DNA of 64,000 bases from assembly GCF_029240215.1 (NCBI RefSeq), contig NZ_JARBTK010000008.1:58559-122558 (forward strand). Reading direction: 5' to 3'. The DNA is from Chryseobacterium sp. (lineage in GTDB: Bacteria; Bacteroidota; Bacteroidia; Flavobacteriales; Weeksellaceae). Made by a program: the position numbers and the translations under genes. A model generated the notes under the pieces. It was not told the origin of the DNA and ran no database searches. It saw only the letters and a list, made by a program, of their open reading frames with translations. This document shows positions 33,697-43,594 of this stretch, one piece after another. Every line of letters starts with the position of its first letter. Positions within the stretch are counted from its first letter, which is position 1.

Positions 33697-36600
33697 TTAT
33701 TCGTGTCCGAATACTCTTATTGATTCAGAAGTGAACACTAAGTTAAATGCCGGATTTTCAAAAACGATATTTTCTGCATTCACAAAAATAATAGTTTTTG
33801 GAAGTTGAGTGATTTCATTTACATTAAATCTGGCATCCGAAACCAAAAGAACATCAATGTCTTTGGTGATTTCGGAAATATTTTTGATGTAATTAATTTT
33901 TCTTGTTTTAACGACATAATTGTTTTCTGCAATCTGTCTTTTTTCTTCATCTTTAATTAAACTGAAAACTCTTCTTCCGGCTTGCTGAAGCGTTAGCAAA
34001 ATATCTTTTTGACCAAAATCATCGGCGATATGCAAAATGTTTGCATCTTTTGGGATGTGTTTGTTCAGTTCAAAATAAACGGATTTATTTTTCTCAAAAT
34101 CCTGTTTGACTTCTTTTACGACTTCGGTTTCTTTGTAGAGATAGGTTAAGAATAATTTCTTTTTAAAATAATTTTCGTCCTCAATTTCATTTCTCAGTTT
34201 GGCAAATTCATTTCTGAAATAAGCATTGATGTTCTTGGCTCTTTCTTTGTAAACCATTCCGAATGAGAGATCATCTTTTTTGATTCTTTCTCCTACTTTT
34301 ACGATAATATCACCGTCGTAGATGATGAAATCACCTTTTGGTAAAACTTCAGAATTTCCGTGAATGTAGAGCGGTAAAATATCCAAGCCAAATTCTTCAG
34401 CAAGATAAAAAGCACCTTTGTGAAAACGTTTCACATCATTCGTATAAGATCTTTCCGCTTCGGGGAAAACAACCAAAGAATAACCCTCATTGATTTTTTC
34501 CTTCAATTTTTCCTTCCCGTTTTCGATGCCTTGAGAAACAGGATAAAATCCTAAAGCTTTCACCAGTTTTCCAAATACAGGAGAATCATAAACCCAGTCA
34601 TTGACAAGATAAACGATTTTATGAGTTGCCATTGCAATCGCCAAAGTGTCTAAAAACGAAGTGTGATTGGCAATGATGATCGCTGGGTTGCTGAAATCTT
34701 CATTCGGGTTTGTGATGACTTTTTTCTTCACAAAAGGCGTAAGATGTAAAACAGATTTTAAGAATAAAGCAATTGCTTTTTTAATAGTATTTAAGGTTTT
34801 TCCTTTGGCTTTTCTTATAAAGAAATGTCCGAAAAAGGAGAAGAAAATTCCACCCAGACCATAATAAATAAATGACAGAACGGAACGCGCAAACAATCTC
34901 AAAGTTATTGGTGAAAGTCCTTTTTTTGTTCTATTGATGATTAAAAACCTAAACCAGAACGGGTACAAAGTCGAAGTGATAATGATAACAGAAAGCATTC
35001 CGATCAAAGCAACCAAAGCTAATGAATGTAAAGCCGGATGTTTTGCAAAGATTAAAGAACCGATGGAAAGAATCGTGGTGAAAACTGCTAAAATTATTGA
35101 AATTCTATACGTTGGAAGTTCATTTTTCCCTGTTGTGTGTTCTTTCTGCATCGCTTTCGTCAGGAAAATACTGAAATCATCTCCAACCCCGAAAACCAAA
35201 GTGCAGACAACGGTGCTGAAAATATTTAATTCTAAACCTAAAAAGTAAAGAATTCCTGCTGTTACAACTCCCGTTAATACAATCGGAAACATTGTGAGAA
35301 GGGTGAGCTCAAAATTTCTGAAGAAAATAATGATCGTGAGAAGAATTGCCAATAACGAATAATTGATCAACGTATTAAAATCTCTTTTCAGCAAACCTAA
35401 AAAGTTCTCGTTCAGCTGCTGACGGTCGATAGCAATCGCATCGTGCTTCTTTTCTACATCTTTTATGAAGACATCTCTTTTCTTTTCGTCTACTTTCACA
35501 ACATTCGAAACGGTATAAAAACCATTTTCCTGACTGAGAAATTCCGAGATCTGAAGAGCTTTTATTTTTTCGTAATCTTTTAAACTTAAAGTAGAGTAAT
35601 TTTTATTTAAATTTTCACTGAACTGATCAAAAGCTGAAGAATTAAAGCCAAATTTATTTCCATTACTGACCAGTTCAGATATCGCTTGATTCTTTTTATT
35701 TTGATTCCAGAAATTTTTCCAGATTTCTACTTTTTTCTGCTGATCGTTTTTAGATAAAACTACATTTCCAAGTGAATTATAACTTAAAATTTTACCTTCT
35801 TTTTTTTCTTTCTCCAAAAATCGGCTCAGATTTGAATTTCTCGCCAAAGCTTCTTCCTCAGAATTCCCATAAGAAATAGTATAAATTGATTTTGAAGTAA
35901 TGTCTGACAGCTTTTCCAGCTTAGCCTCGCTTATTTTTAAATCTTTCGGAATATAATTCAAATCGCCGATATCTTCATTGAAGCCAACGTGCCTGAAACC
36001 AAATAAGCACGCAATAATCACAATTGAACAACCGATAATCAAAGGTTTATTTTTCTCATAAGGATAATGGCCGATTTTATCAATGAAATTGGTGTTTACT
36101 TTACCCGATTTTTCTTTCGGATGATACAATTGCGGAACAATAATCAATGCTAAAACTGAGGAAAAAAGAACTGTAATAGAAGCAAAAAGTCCCAGATCTT
36201 TCAAAGCTTCAGAACGTACAAAAACCAAACATAAAAATGAAACAGCTGTTGTCGCACTGCTCAAAATAATTGGTTGGGTAATTTCCTTGTAAAGCTCTTC
36301 AATGTTGTTGTTATGCTTGTAATGCGTGAGAATGTGGAGCGCATAATCAATCGTGATTCCGATCAAAATGGCACCAACGCTTAGTGAAATGGCTGAAATT
36401 TTATCTTTAATAAAATACAAAACCAGCAACGCTAACAAAACTGAAAACACAGTCGGAAGAAAAACAATGATTGGCGTGAAAAAGTTTTTAAAATAATACA
36501 TCAACAAGATCAAAAGAACTGTCATTGAAATAATAACCGTATTCTGAATATCTTTCTTGATTTGTTGTGCGTTGGCAACGGCAATTACAGGCGAGCCAAA

Positions 36601-37350
36601 ATAGCTGAGTTCCGTTTTTCCTTTAAATTCTTTGTTGAGGTTGTCTTTGATTTCGTTCAATTGATTGACAAAAACCTCATTGTTTTTAGTGTCGTTGCTT
36701 TTATTTTTTGGTTCAATGAAAAGCAGAAGGTTTTTCCCGTCTTTGGTAACGATGTAATTGTCTTCGAGTTTAAAATCTTTGCTGATGTTTAAAGCGTTCA
36801 GTTTTTTGATGCCTAAAAAAGTGATTCCAAGAGGATCTTTTTTAATGAATTCTTTCGTTACCAAACTCGTTGGCGAAACCAAAGAAACATAATTATTCTC
36901 AACCTGTTTTGCAATGCTGTCTTTGGCGAGTTTTCTTTCAATTTCCTTATAATCGTTTTCATCTAAAAACAAAGGTAAATTCTGATTGACGAAATCAAAC
37001 GTTTCGGAAATTTCATTATCATTCACTTTCCCCTGAATTGAACCGATGTATTTTTGTAAAGGTTTTGTTTTCTCTAAAAATTGGTCAGCGGTTTCTGATA
37101 ACTGAAAATTGTCATCTTTTGATTTCTTTTCGATAATGATAATAATTTTATCTGAAAAGTTAAGTTGTTTCAGAACTTTCGCTGTAAGATCGGATTTTTC
37201 GTTTTTTGGAATGATCTGATTGATATCTTCTTCAAAATTAATTTTAGAAGCGAAGAATAGGCACAGCAGGGCAACTCCCAAAGCAGTTGCAATAGAAATG
37301 ATTTTGTTTTTGGTGATCAGATAATATAAAAAGATGAAAAGACGATGCAT
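33697..37350 (-). CDS. MMPL/RND-type transporter fused to PlsC acyltransferase
   Basis: The 1217-residue protein has two RND/MMPL halves (residues ~1-790) with about 12 helices and two large periplasmic loops. The proton-relay-like motifs GITIDYALHI (~333) and FGVGDDFSIFL (~724) lie in the TM4/TM10 positions. It then has a PlsC domain (~850-1060) with NHTSFLDTL (HX4D, ~897) and FPEAERSY (~965) in place of FPEGTRS. The last ~150 residues form an unassigned Rossmann-like piece (HIADDFGQKDILLTL). It could export the pigment while the PlsC part acylates or esterifies it. It has its own promoter box. Confidence 0.88.
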   Translation of the reverse strand: MHRLFIFLYYLITKNKIISIATALGVALLCLFFASKINFEEDINQIIPKNEKSDLTAKVLKQLNFSDKIIIIIEKKSKDDNFQLSETADQFLEKTKPLQKYIGSIQGKVNDNEISETFDFVNQNLPLFLDENDYKEIERKLAKDSIAKQVENNYVSLVSPTSLVTKEFIKKDPLGITFLGIKKLNALNISKDFKLEDNYIVTKDGKNLLLFIEPKNKSNDTKNNEVFVNQLNEIKDNLNKEFKGKTELSYFGSPVIAVANAQQIKKDIQNTVIISMTVLLILLMYYFKNFFTPIIVFLPTVFSVLLALLVLYFIKDKISAISLSVGAILIGITIDYALHILTHYKHNNNIEELYKEITQPIILSSATTAVSFLCLVFVRSEALKDLGLFASITVLFSSVLALIIVPQLYHPKEKSGKVNTNFIDKIGHYPYEKNKPLIIGCSIVIIACLFGFRHVGFNEDIGDLNYIPKDLKISEAKLEKLSDITSKSIYTISYGNSEEEALARNSNLSRFLEKEKKEGKILSYNSLGNVVLSKNDQQKKVEIWKNFWNQNKKNQAISELVSNGNKFGFNSSAFDQFSENLNKNYSTLSLKDYEKIKALQISEFLSQENGFYTVSNVVKVDEKKRDVFIKDVEKKHDAIAIDRQQLNENFLGLLKRDFNTLINYSLLAILLTIIIFFRNFELTLLTMFPIVLTGVVTAGILYFLGLELNIFSTVVCTLVFGVGDDFSIFLTKAMQKEHTTGKNELPTYRISIILAVFTTILSIGSLIFAKHPALHSLALVALIGMLSVIIITSTLYPFWFRFLIINRTKKGLSPITLRLFARSVLSFIYYGLGGIFFSFFGHFFIRKAKGKTLNTIKKAIALFLKSVLHLTPFVKKKVITNPNEDFSNPAIIIANHTSFLDTLAIAMATHKIVYLVNDWVYDSPVFGKLVKALGFYPVSQGIENGKEKLKEKINEGYSLVVFPEAERSYTNDVKRFHKGAFYLAEEFGLDILPLYIHGNSEVLPKGDFIIYDGDIIVKVGERIKKDDLSFGMVYKERAKNINAYFRNEFAKLRNEIEDENYFKKKLFLTYLYKETEVVKEVKQDFEKNKSVYFELNKHIPKDANILHIADDFGQKDILLTLQQAGRRVFSLIKDEEKRQIAENNYVVKTRKINYIKNISEITKDIDVLLVSDARFNVNEITQLPKTIIFVNAENIVFENPAFNLVFTSESIRVFGHE

Positions 37351-37371
37351 GAGTTTCTCAAATCAGGTTTG

Positions 37372-37379
37372 CAAATTTA
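37372..37379 (-). promoter_or_regulatory. -7 box of the MMPL-PlsC gene
   Basis: Plus-strand CAAATTTA reads TAAATTTG on the minus strand, 21 bases before the ATG at 37350. Confidence 0.55.
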
Positions 37380-37465
37380 AATTTTTAAGCATTAGTTTTA
37401 AAACATTTCTGATAAGTTTTCGCTGAAAATCAATAAAATATTCCATTTAAAATGAAAAATTCTTT

Positions 37466-37473
37466 TACTTTTG
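37466..37473 (+). promoter_or_regulatory. -7 box of the EpsG-like operon
   Basis: TACTTTTG followed by CA matches TAnnTTTG, 70 bases before the ATG at 37544. Confidence 0.5.
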
Positions 37474-37543
37474 CAAAAGTTTCCCTTAGCTGACCAATAT
37501 ATTTTTAAACACAAAATTATTCTTAATCGGGAAATAGCTTGGT

Positions 37544-38545
37544 ATGTTGAGAACATTTGATGAAAAATTAAACGGATTCCTGTTTGTAGTAATATTTCCA
37601 TTTCTGCTTTTCTTCATGTCTTATTATGGCTTCGAATCTTCGTATGTAGAATTGAAATCGATGGAGAAGGCTCCGGATTTTATGTTTTCTTCGGTTTATG
37701 CCTATCGGGTAATTCCTAATTTTCTGATGATTCATACTACTGAAGCTCTCGATTACTTTATTAATCATAATTTTTCATCGCTCAGGAAAATCCTTCTAAA
37801 AAACGGAACCTCTTTTTATCACAGTATTTTTCTTATCAACAGTTTCTTTTTTGTTCTTTCATCGGTAGTTTTAAATGCAATTTTAAAAATGAATCCGATT
37901 AAAATACTTCTAAATTCAAATGTCAAAAAGATTGTGCATCTTTTAGCGATATTTTTTATTGTAATTGTTCAGTATGTACCGACCAATTGTGATTTGATCG
38001 CAGTTTTCTTTTATTTGTTGGGGATTTGGTTTTCGTTACGATATTATCATCAAAGCAAAATTTCTGATTTTGTTTTTTTGTGTCTCACGGTTTTTGTGTC
38101 TACATTTGTTAGAGAAACAGCATGTCTCAATATTGCTTTTTTTGCAGCGATTTTCATAGATTTTGAAAGATTCAAAGCGGGAGTTTTTAAATCAGCAAAA
38201 GAAATTATTTTGCTGGTTTTGTCTTTTATTTTGCCATATATTGGTCTAAAGATGATTATTCCGCAAGATGCTTCGTTTTTTGAGGGTATTTATCTTGCCA
38301 AAAATTTCACCAGTCCATTTAATCTTGCGGGATTGCTTTTTGGTGTCGTTGGTTTTTATTTTATTTTTGGTCTTTGTGGTGATGCAGGAAAATTAATTCT
38401 TAAAAAATATCTTTTCTTCTCCATACCTTATCTTGGAATGATTACTTTAGTTGGTCTTTTTTGGGAGACCAGACTTTTTTTACCACTGCTTCTTTCGGGA
38501 TTGATTGTGGCTTTTCATCGGTTTAAAAATATTCATACTGCTTAA
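37544..38545 (+). CDS. Polytopic membrane protein, polysaccharide-associated
   Basis: The 333-residue protein has about 9-10 hydrophobic segments (VVIFPFLLFFMSYY, LLAIFFIVIVQYVP, IILLVLSFILPYIG) with short Lys-rich loops. No family was recognised, but the pattern is that of a polymerase or sugar-lipid-handling membrane protein. Its stop abuts the start of the EpsG-like gene (TAAATG), so the two are co-translated. Confidence 0.7.
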   Translation: MLRTFDEKLNGFLFVVIFPFLLFFMSYYGFESSYVELKSMEKAPDFMFSSVYAYRVIPNFLMIHTTEALDYFINHNFSSLRKILLKNGTSFYHSIFLINSFFFVLSSVVLNAILKMNPIKILLNSNVKKIVHLLAIFFIVIVQYVPTNCDLIAVFFYLLGIWFSLRYYHQSKISDFVFLCLTVFVSTFVRETACLNIAFFAAIFIDFERFKAGVFKSAKEIILLVLSFILPYIGLKMIIPQDASFFEGIYLAKNFTSPFNLAGLLFGVVGFYFIFGLCGDAGKLILKKYLFFSIPYLGMITLVGLFWETRLFLPLLLSGLIVAFHRFKNIHTA

Positions 38546-39685
38546 ATGAGTTTATTACATCCATATTATATAATTGCAATTATTTTCATGCTGCTCTTTA
38601 GCTTCCAAGAAGTATTTGGCAGAAAAGTTGATAAAAAATGGCTTTGGTTCTTGGGTGGTTATCTTGTTGTATTAGCAGGGTTGAGAGATCATGTAGGGCC
38701 AGATTACGGCAGTTATGTAGGGATTTATATTTACTCTGATACCAAAGATTATGTAAGTATAATTCTCAAAGCATTTTTTTTGGAAGGACCCCGACCCGTA
38801 GAGCTGGAGTGGCTTTTTGTTTTGATTAACAAAATTTTGATTAATGTATTTGAGGCGCCGTTCTATGTTTTGACATTGGTGATTGCTATTATTACGATTT
38901 TCCTTAAAATAGAGTATGTTGATGATAATACATTTTACCCTTTCACTTTTATTCTTTTTATGTTTATTCCGGGGTTTTTTATTGGTGAAAGCGGGCAGAT
39001 TCGGCAATGTTTAGGTTCTTTTATTGTTTACTATGGCATCAGATTCATCAAACAAGAGAAATTGATTTTATATTTACTATGTGTTTATTTAGGTGCCGGT
39101 ATTCATAACGTTTGTTATATTTTCTTACCCATGTACTGGGTAGCGCGTGTTCCGTTAAATAAAGTATGGATGCTTATCTTGATTATTGCATCTATATTTG
39201 CCTCACCGTTTGAGGTGTACAGGTTTTTTGGTGGTTTCTTAGATAATATTGCCGGAGATAATGTTCTGGTTGAGGGTTTTAACGGTTATATTGATGAAAC
39301 TACACAGCGTCTGAACGGCGGTATTGGGATACCTGAAGGGATGATGGCTGTTCTTACGTTCTTTCTTTTCACTTTTGACACCCAGATGAAAAAAAAGTTT
39401 CCTTATTATGAGTATCATCGGAATTTTGCTGTGATTGGAATTTGTTTCTATTTCATATTCAGAAACAATCCTATCTTTTCTTCAAGATTGGCGGGCGCAT
39501 TTATTGGTTTTTCTTATATTATCATTCCAAATACTATGTATGTTGTTTCGGACAATACAAAGAAATTGATCTATACAATTATCATTTCGCTTGTACTTTT
39601 TAACTTTATAGTTTTTGCGAGTTTTAAAAACATTATTGGTGGTAGATTTACAATTGATCTATATAAAAATCATATTTTACCTTAA
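38546..39685 (+). CDS. EpsG family protein (Wzy-like polysaccharide polymerase)
   Basis: The 379-residue, highly hydrophobic protein (10+ helices) has LAGLRDHVGPDYGSYVGIY near the N-terminus, the EpsG signature (GxRxxxGxDYxxY) thought to contact substrate. It would polymerise or elongate a surface polysaccharide. It follows the 37544 gene directly and is 286 bases ahead of the large T9SS cargo. Confidence 0.85.
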   Translation: MSLLHPYYIIAIIFMLLFSFQEVFGRKVDKKWLWFLGGYLVVLAGLRDHVGPDYGSYVGIYIYSDTKDYVSIILKAFFLEGPRPVELEWLFVLINKILINVFEAPFYVLTLVIAIITIFLKIEYVDDNTFYPFTFILFMFIPGFFIGESGQIRQCLGSFIVYYGIRFIKQEKLILYLLCVYLGAGIHNVCYIFLPMYWVARVPLNKVWMLILIIASIFASPFEVYRFFGGFLDNIAGDNVLVEGFNGYIDETTQRLNGGIGIPEGMMAVLTFFLFTFDTQMKKKFPYYEYHRNFAVIGICFYFIFRNNPIFSSRLAGAFIGFSYIIIPNTMYVVSDNTKKLIYTIIISLVLFNFIVFASFKNIIGGRFTIDLYKNHILP

Positions 39686-39971
39686 TATTTCCATCATTTT
39701 CTAACTTATTTTTACATACCACATTGTGGTGATTTGTTTTGCGCTAAATTTTCTTGATATTAAGAAAAATTCACTTAATATTATGTTAAATTCATTAATA
39801 TTATTGTACTTTTATCGAGGATTGATAAAATGAATTTATTATCAATATGTTAATACATTTAATTATTTGATAATATAATTATTTTATATTTTGATAATAT
39901 TTAAAACAAATTGATTATTGTTTGTTTTGGTTCAAAATTGGGACAATGTTTGATTAAGTACAATTTTAAGT

Positions 39972-42900
39972 ATGAAAAGTAAAATGATTAAGAATCTAAT
40001 AGCAATGTTTTGCTTAGTTTCTTTAAATGTGTATTCTAACAGTAAGTTAGAAAGAGAGAGAGATTTTATTACTGCTGAAAATGTAGTACGAGACTTCATA
40101 AAAAAGGATACTTTAGTCAGGATCTCCGGAGATGCAAATGATTCCAAACTCGACCAATCACGAGTTGCGCTTGCTCCCGACTGGACAAAAGCACCCAATA
40201 GTTATATTTTTGATCCTACGCAAAATGTTGAAGGATTATATATTCCTGTGAAGAAGGCATATGAAATGTGGCGAAGCTATAAATATTTGGCAAGTGCAGG
40301 AGCAATTAAAGGTAAAGTAACCGCAGATGTTCTTTGGGAAGATGTTCCCGGTCTTATCAAATCCGGCACCAATTACAGCCTGGAAGTTATTGATTCCGGC
40401 GAAAACGGAAAAATAAAAGTCATGATCAACAAAGCCAAAAAAGGCAATGCTGTTGTGGCTTTCAGGCTAAATGGTGAGATTTTCTGGTCATGGCATATTT
40501 GGGTGACAGATGATCCTACCAACGGATCGACGTATAAAAGTTTTACCGGTGTTAAAAGAGAAAGAAAAAACGGAATAATAGAAAATATTCCCGATGCAGA
40601 TTGGAAATGGATGGATAGAAATTTAGGCGCCATTACCAATACCAATACAAGCGGAGAATGGAACAGAAGCGGCGGATTGCTTTATCAATGGGGAAGAAAA
40701 GATCCTATTCCGCCATTGGTTTTGAAGGGTAATGATTTTTATGAGGTTTCCGGCTCGATCGGAAGAGTGAGACACCGAGGTGCAAAAAATTTCACCAATG
40801 CAATCAATTTTGATGTACTCAGAAAATTTGTATTGCTTTCTAATGCGACTTTAGATAATAATCTTCAGCTTTCTGTAAAAAATCCTCTGAGTTTAATTTA
40901 TGTGAATAAGGATGATAATTCAGGTCCGGCTTATTATAATAATAACACAAATCTTATGGTCAACTGGTTTGGAAGATCTGCAAGCTTAGTTGACAGTAAG
41001 TTACCAGAGCTGAATTTATGGTCAGATAATTCCAGAGGAAAGGTTATCAATGGATATAATAATGATGTAAATGCTGCACCGTATCGTGATAAATCTCCTT
41101 TTGATCCATGCCCGAACGGATGGAGAGTTCCATCAATGCTTGTTGCAAATCTGGCATCGGGTGCTTATGTAGATGATATAAGAATTGATTATTCGCCATT
41201 TGGTGTGAGAACTAATTTGGGTAAAAGTGCTTTTGAATCAAATGGCTATCACATTATAAAGCCTAATGATACTAATGTTCCTGCTTTTATGGCTGGTTTT
41301 AAACTGTATCCAAATGTTGGCTTTGATATGTCAAATGTTGGTGGAAATAATATGGGAGTTTTTCCGGGTACAGGACAATTAGCGATAAATGCTCAGGGAG
41401 GACAATATACTGATCAGCATCACGTAGGCTTATGGACGGCAACATTAACCCGTTTTTTTGATACAACTCCTGCAGTTAGCGCGAGAGCATTGTTTATGGT
41501 ACCGGATAAATACCAAAACGACACTCCGGATGCTGCAAACCCTGCTGTAAAAGGGAGATATTGGTATATGCCTACATCAGGTGCTAAAACGTCGGATGCA
41601 AACGGATGCAGATGCATTAAAGATCCTTTGTATCTTGTTAACGGATATGATTTTCCGACACAATATTTAAATGCAAATAAAGAATATGTTGAAGGTTTAA
41701 ATAATCCTAATACCTATCAAGTTGTAAAAGCTGCATCAGCATCTACTTTAGAGATTCCTGTGGCGAAAGCTTTCTCTGTTCAAAGTCAGCTTTTAAATAA
41801 TCCGGAAATTCTAAACCCTGCAAATTTCAGTAATCTTAAAGCAAATGTTCTATGGACGACAAATACGGGCTTAATTAATACAGTTACAGTTACAAACCCT
41901 TCTCCGGGATCGGTTTCAGGTCTTATTAATTCTAAAATTGTAATTTCATTAAATCCAAATCAAAGCGGAAATGCAGTTGTGACTTTACATAATGGGAGTA
42001 TTTCAAATCCTGTATATTGGTCATGGCATATCTGGGTTACGGATACAGCAGTTGGCTCTTATAATTATACAACAGAAACACCAAATGCAACTGCTGCAAA
42101 TTATGTCAATTACGTACCACGGGGAGATGTTTTAAAAACAGAGTTTATGGACAGAAATCTAGGTGCTACCGATGCGTTTCCTGTGATTACAAATCCTCTT
42201 ACGCCAACTGTTGCTGAGTACGAGAAAATCAGAGCTTCTACAGGTTTGCAATATCAGTGGGGAAGAAAAGATCCTATACCATCATTTCAGTTTGCTGATA
42301 ATCGTTCGCCGTACAATGTATTTTTAGGAAATGCAAATGCAAATGGAGCGGTCGCATACACAACACTTACTCCTGCAGTGTATAATAATTTATCAGGATC
42401 TTACATTGTTCCTTATGATACCTATACGAATAGTTCTAATGCGAATATATTACCAACAGATAAAACTTCGGATAAAGTAGCTAAAGTATTGTCTTATTCA
42501 GTTAAAAATCCTTTAGTTTATATGATTCCGAGTACACTTGCTCCTTTCAACAGTGTGGTTCCTAATTATACGAACGGTACAGACTGGTTATTGAATGAAC
42601 CGAACGTTGCCGCAGACAGGTGGGGAAGAGGTGGAGAAAAATCTCCGTTTGACCCTTGTCCGGAAGGTTGGAGGATTCCGGATCTTACGGGAGTGGCTAT
42701 TATTGCCAATCTTGATTACGGAATTTCACCTTGGTATAAAAAAGATAAAAAAGCAGCAACAAGTTATAACGTTATTAATGATTATTTGGGAGTAAGGGTT
42801 CAAAATACCACAGCTTCTACAATAGGTTATACTTTTAATGATGCAGGCTATTTGGTAGGTAATTATCCTAATTCCGGTTCGCGTGGCTTTAGAAGTGTGA

Positions 42901-43433
42901 TGGGCAATCAAACTGCACAGGGAACTTTTGATGTAAATAATTTTCAATATCCGGGTATTTGGACGGCTGCTTTAAATTCAAACTATATAGGCAGACCGAT
43001 CAATCTACTTTTCAATGCGTCTTCAAACGGTATGATTGCCTTCCATGATAACAATGACCCGTATTTTGGAATGAATTGCCGTTGTGTGAAAGTTAAATAT
43101 GACCAAAACGGAAACGAAGTCGGTCCTATTCCTGCAATTTCGGTAACGGCGGGCGCATCTGTAAAAGCCTCAAATATTTTCACAGAAAAAGAGATTTCGC
43201 AGATTGCAAAAGAAAACAAAATCACACTTTTCCCAAATCCGGTGAAAGATGTATTGTATATTAAAGCAACAGATGTGAAAGATTATTACTATCAAATCTA
43301 TAATGCTTCCGGTCAGCTTGTGAAATCAGGGAAGTTTGAAAACACCCAGACAGATGTTTCTTCACTTGCTCAGGGAATTTATTTGGTAAGAATCAATAAT
43401 TCTAATACGGTGGTAAAGATTTTGAAAAAATAA
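39972..43433 (+). CDS. T9SS-secreted surface protein with two FISUMP-type domains
   Basis: The 1153-residue protein has a signal-like N-terminus (MIKNLIAMFCLVSLNVYS after a short lead) and two tandem long units. Each unit has WSWHIWVTD (~171, ~682), DRNLGA (~214, ~727), YQWGRKDPIP (~238, ~760), DPCPxGWR (~378, ~894) and xCRCxK (~546, ~1036): the FISUMP-type pattern, with conserved Cys. The last ~75 residues (ITLFPNPVKDVLYIKA...YLVRINNS...VKILKK) are a T9SS type A sorting domain, so it should be secreted and surface-attached or released. Ligand and role are unknown. Confidence 0.9.
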   Translation: MKSKMIKNLIAMFCLVSLNVYSNSKLERERDFITAENVVRDFIKKDTLVRISGDANDSKLDQSRVALAPDWTKAPNSYIFDPTQNVEGLYIPVKKAYEMWRSYKYLASAGAIKGKVTADVLWEDVPGLIKSGTNYSLEVIDSGENGKIKVMINKAKKGNAVVAFRLNGEIFWSWHIWVTDDPTNGSTYKSFTGVKRERKNGIIENIPDADWKWMDRNLGAITNTNTSGEWNRSGGLLYQWGRKDPIPPLVLKGNDFYEVSGSIGRVRHRGAKNFTNAINFDVLRKFVLLSNATLDNNLQLSVKNPLSLIYVNKDDNSGPAYYNNNTNLMVNWFGRSASLVDSKLPELNLWSDNSRGKVINGYNNDVNAAPYRDKSPFDPCPNGWRVPSMLVANLASGAYVDDIRIDYSPFGVRTNLGKSAFESNGYHIIKPNDTNVPAFMAGFKLYPNVGFDMSNVGGNNMGVFPGTGQLAINAQGGQYTDQHHVGLWTATLTRFFDTTPAVSARALFMVPDKYQNDTPDAANPAVKGRYWYMPTSGAKTSDANGCRCIKDPLYLVNGYDFPTQYLNANKEYVEGLNNPNTYQVVKAASASTLEIPVAKAFSVQSQLLNNPEILNPANFSNLKANVLWTTNTGLINTVTVTNPSPGSVSGLINSKIVISLNPNQSGNAVVTLHNGSISNPVYWSWHIWVTDTAVGSYNYTTETPNATAANYVNYVPRGDVLKTEFMDRNLGATDAFPVITNPLTPTVAEYEKIRASTGLQYQWGRKDPIPSFQFADNRSPYNVFLGNANANGAVAYTTLTPAVYNNLSGSYIVPYDTYTNSSNANILPTDKTSDKVAKVLSYSVKNPLVYMIPSTLAPFNSVVPNYTNGTDWLLNEPNVAADRWGRGGEKSPFDPCPEGWRIPDLTGVAIIANLDYGISPWYKKDKKAATSYNVINDYLGVRVQNTTASTIGYTFNDAGYLVGNYPNSGSRGFRSVMGNQTAQGTFDVNNFQYPGIWTAALNSNYIGRPINLLFNASSNGMIAFHDNNDPYFGMNCRCVKVKYDQNGNEVGPIPAISVTAGASVKASNIFTEKEISQIAKENKITLFPNPVKDVLYIKATDVKDYYYQIYNASGQLVKSGKFENTQTDVSSLAQGIYLVRINNSNTVVKILKK

Positions 43434-43594
43434 AACTACAAAAGAATTTTCTCGAATTCTTACATTAAAAAGAAACAAAATAGTGCTTAGCTCTTTGTAA
43501 ATTCATATTTTTGATTCCTTAAAAACAATAGATTTGCAAAGTATTTTAAGAGCTGTTTTGCTTCTTTTTTTATGGAAAGTAAATCCGAAAACAT

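Noticed and set aside
34934..35248. 104-codon plus-strand frame inside the MMPL gene
   Set aside because: It is antisense to transmembrane helices of the transporter; no start signal or family.
39686..39971. Small RNA or gene in the AT-rich gap before the T9SS cargo
   Set aside because: No hairpin plus T-run, no good TAnnTTTG box and no protein-like frame were seen; it is left as plain intergenic sequence.
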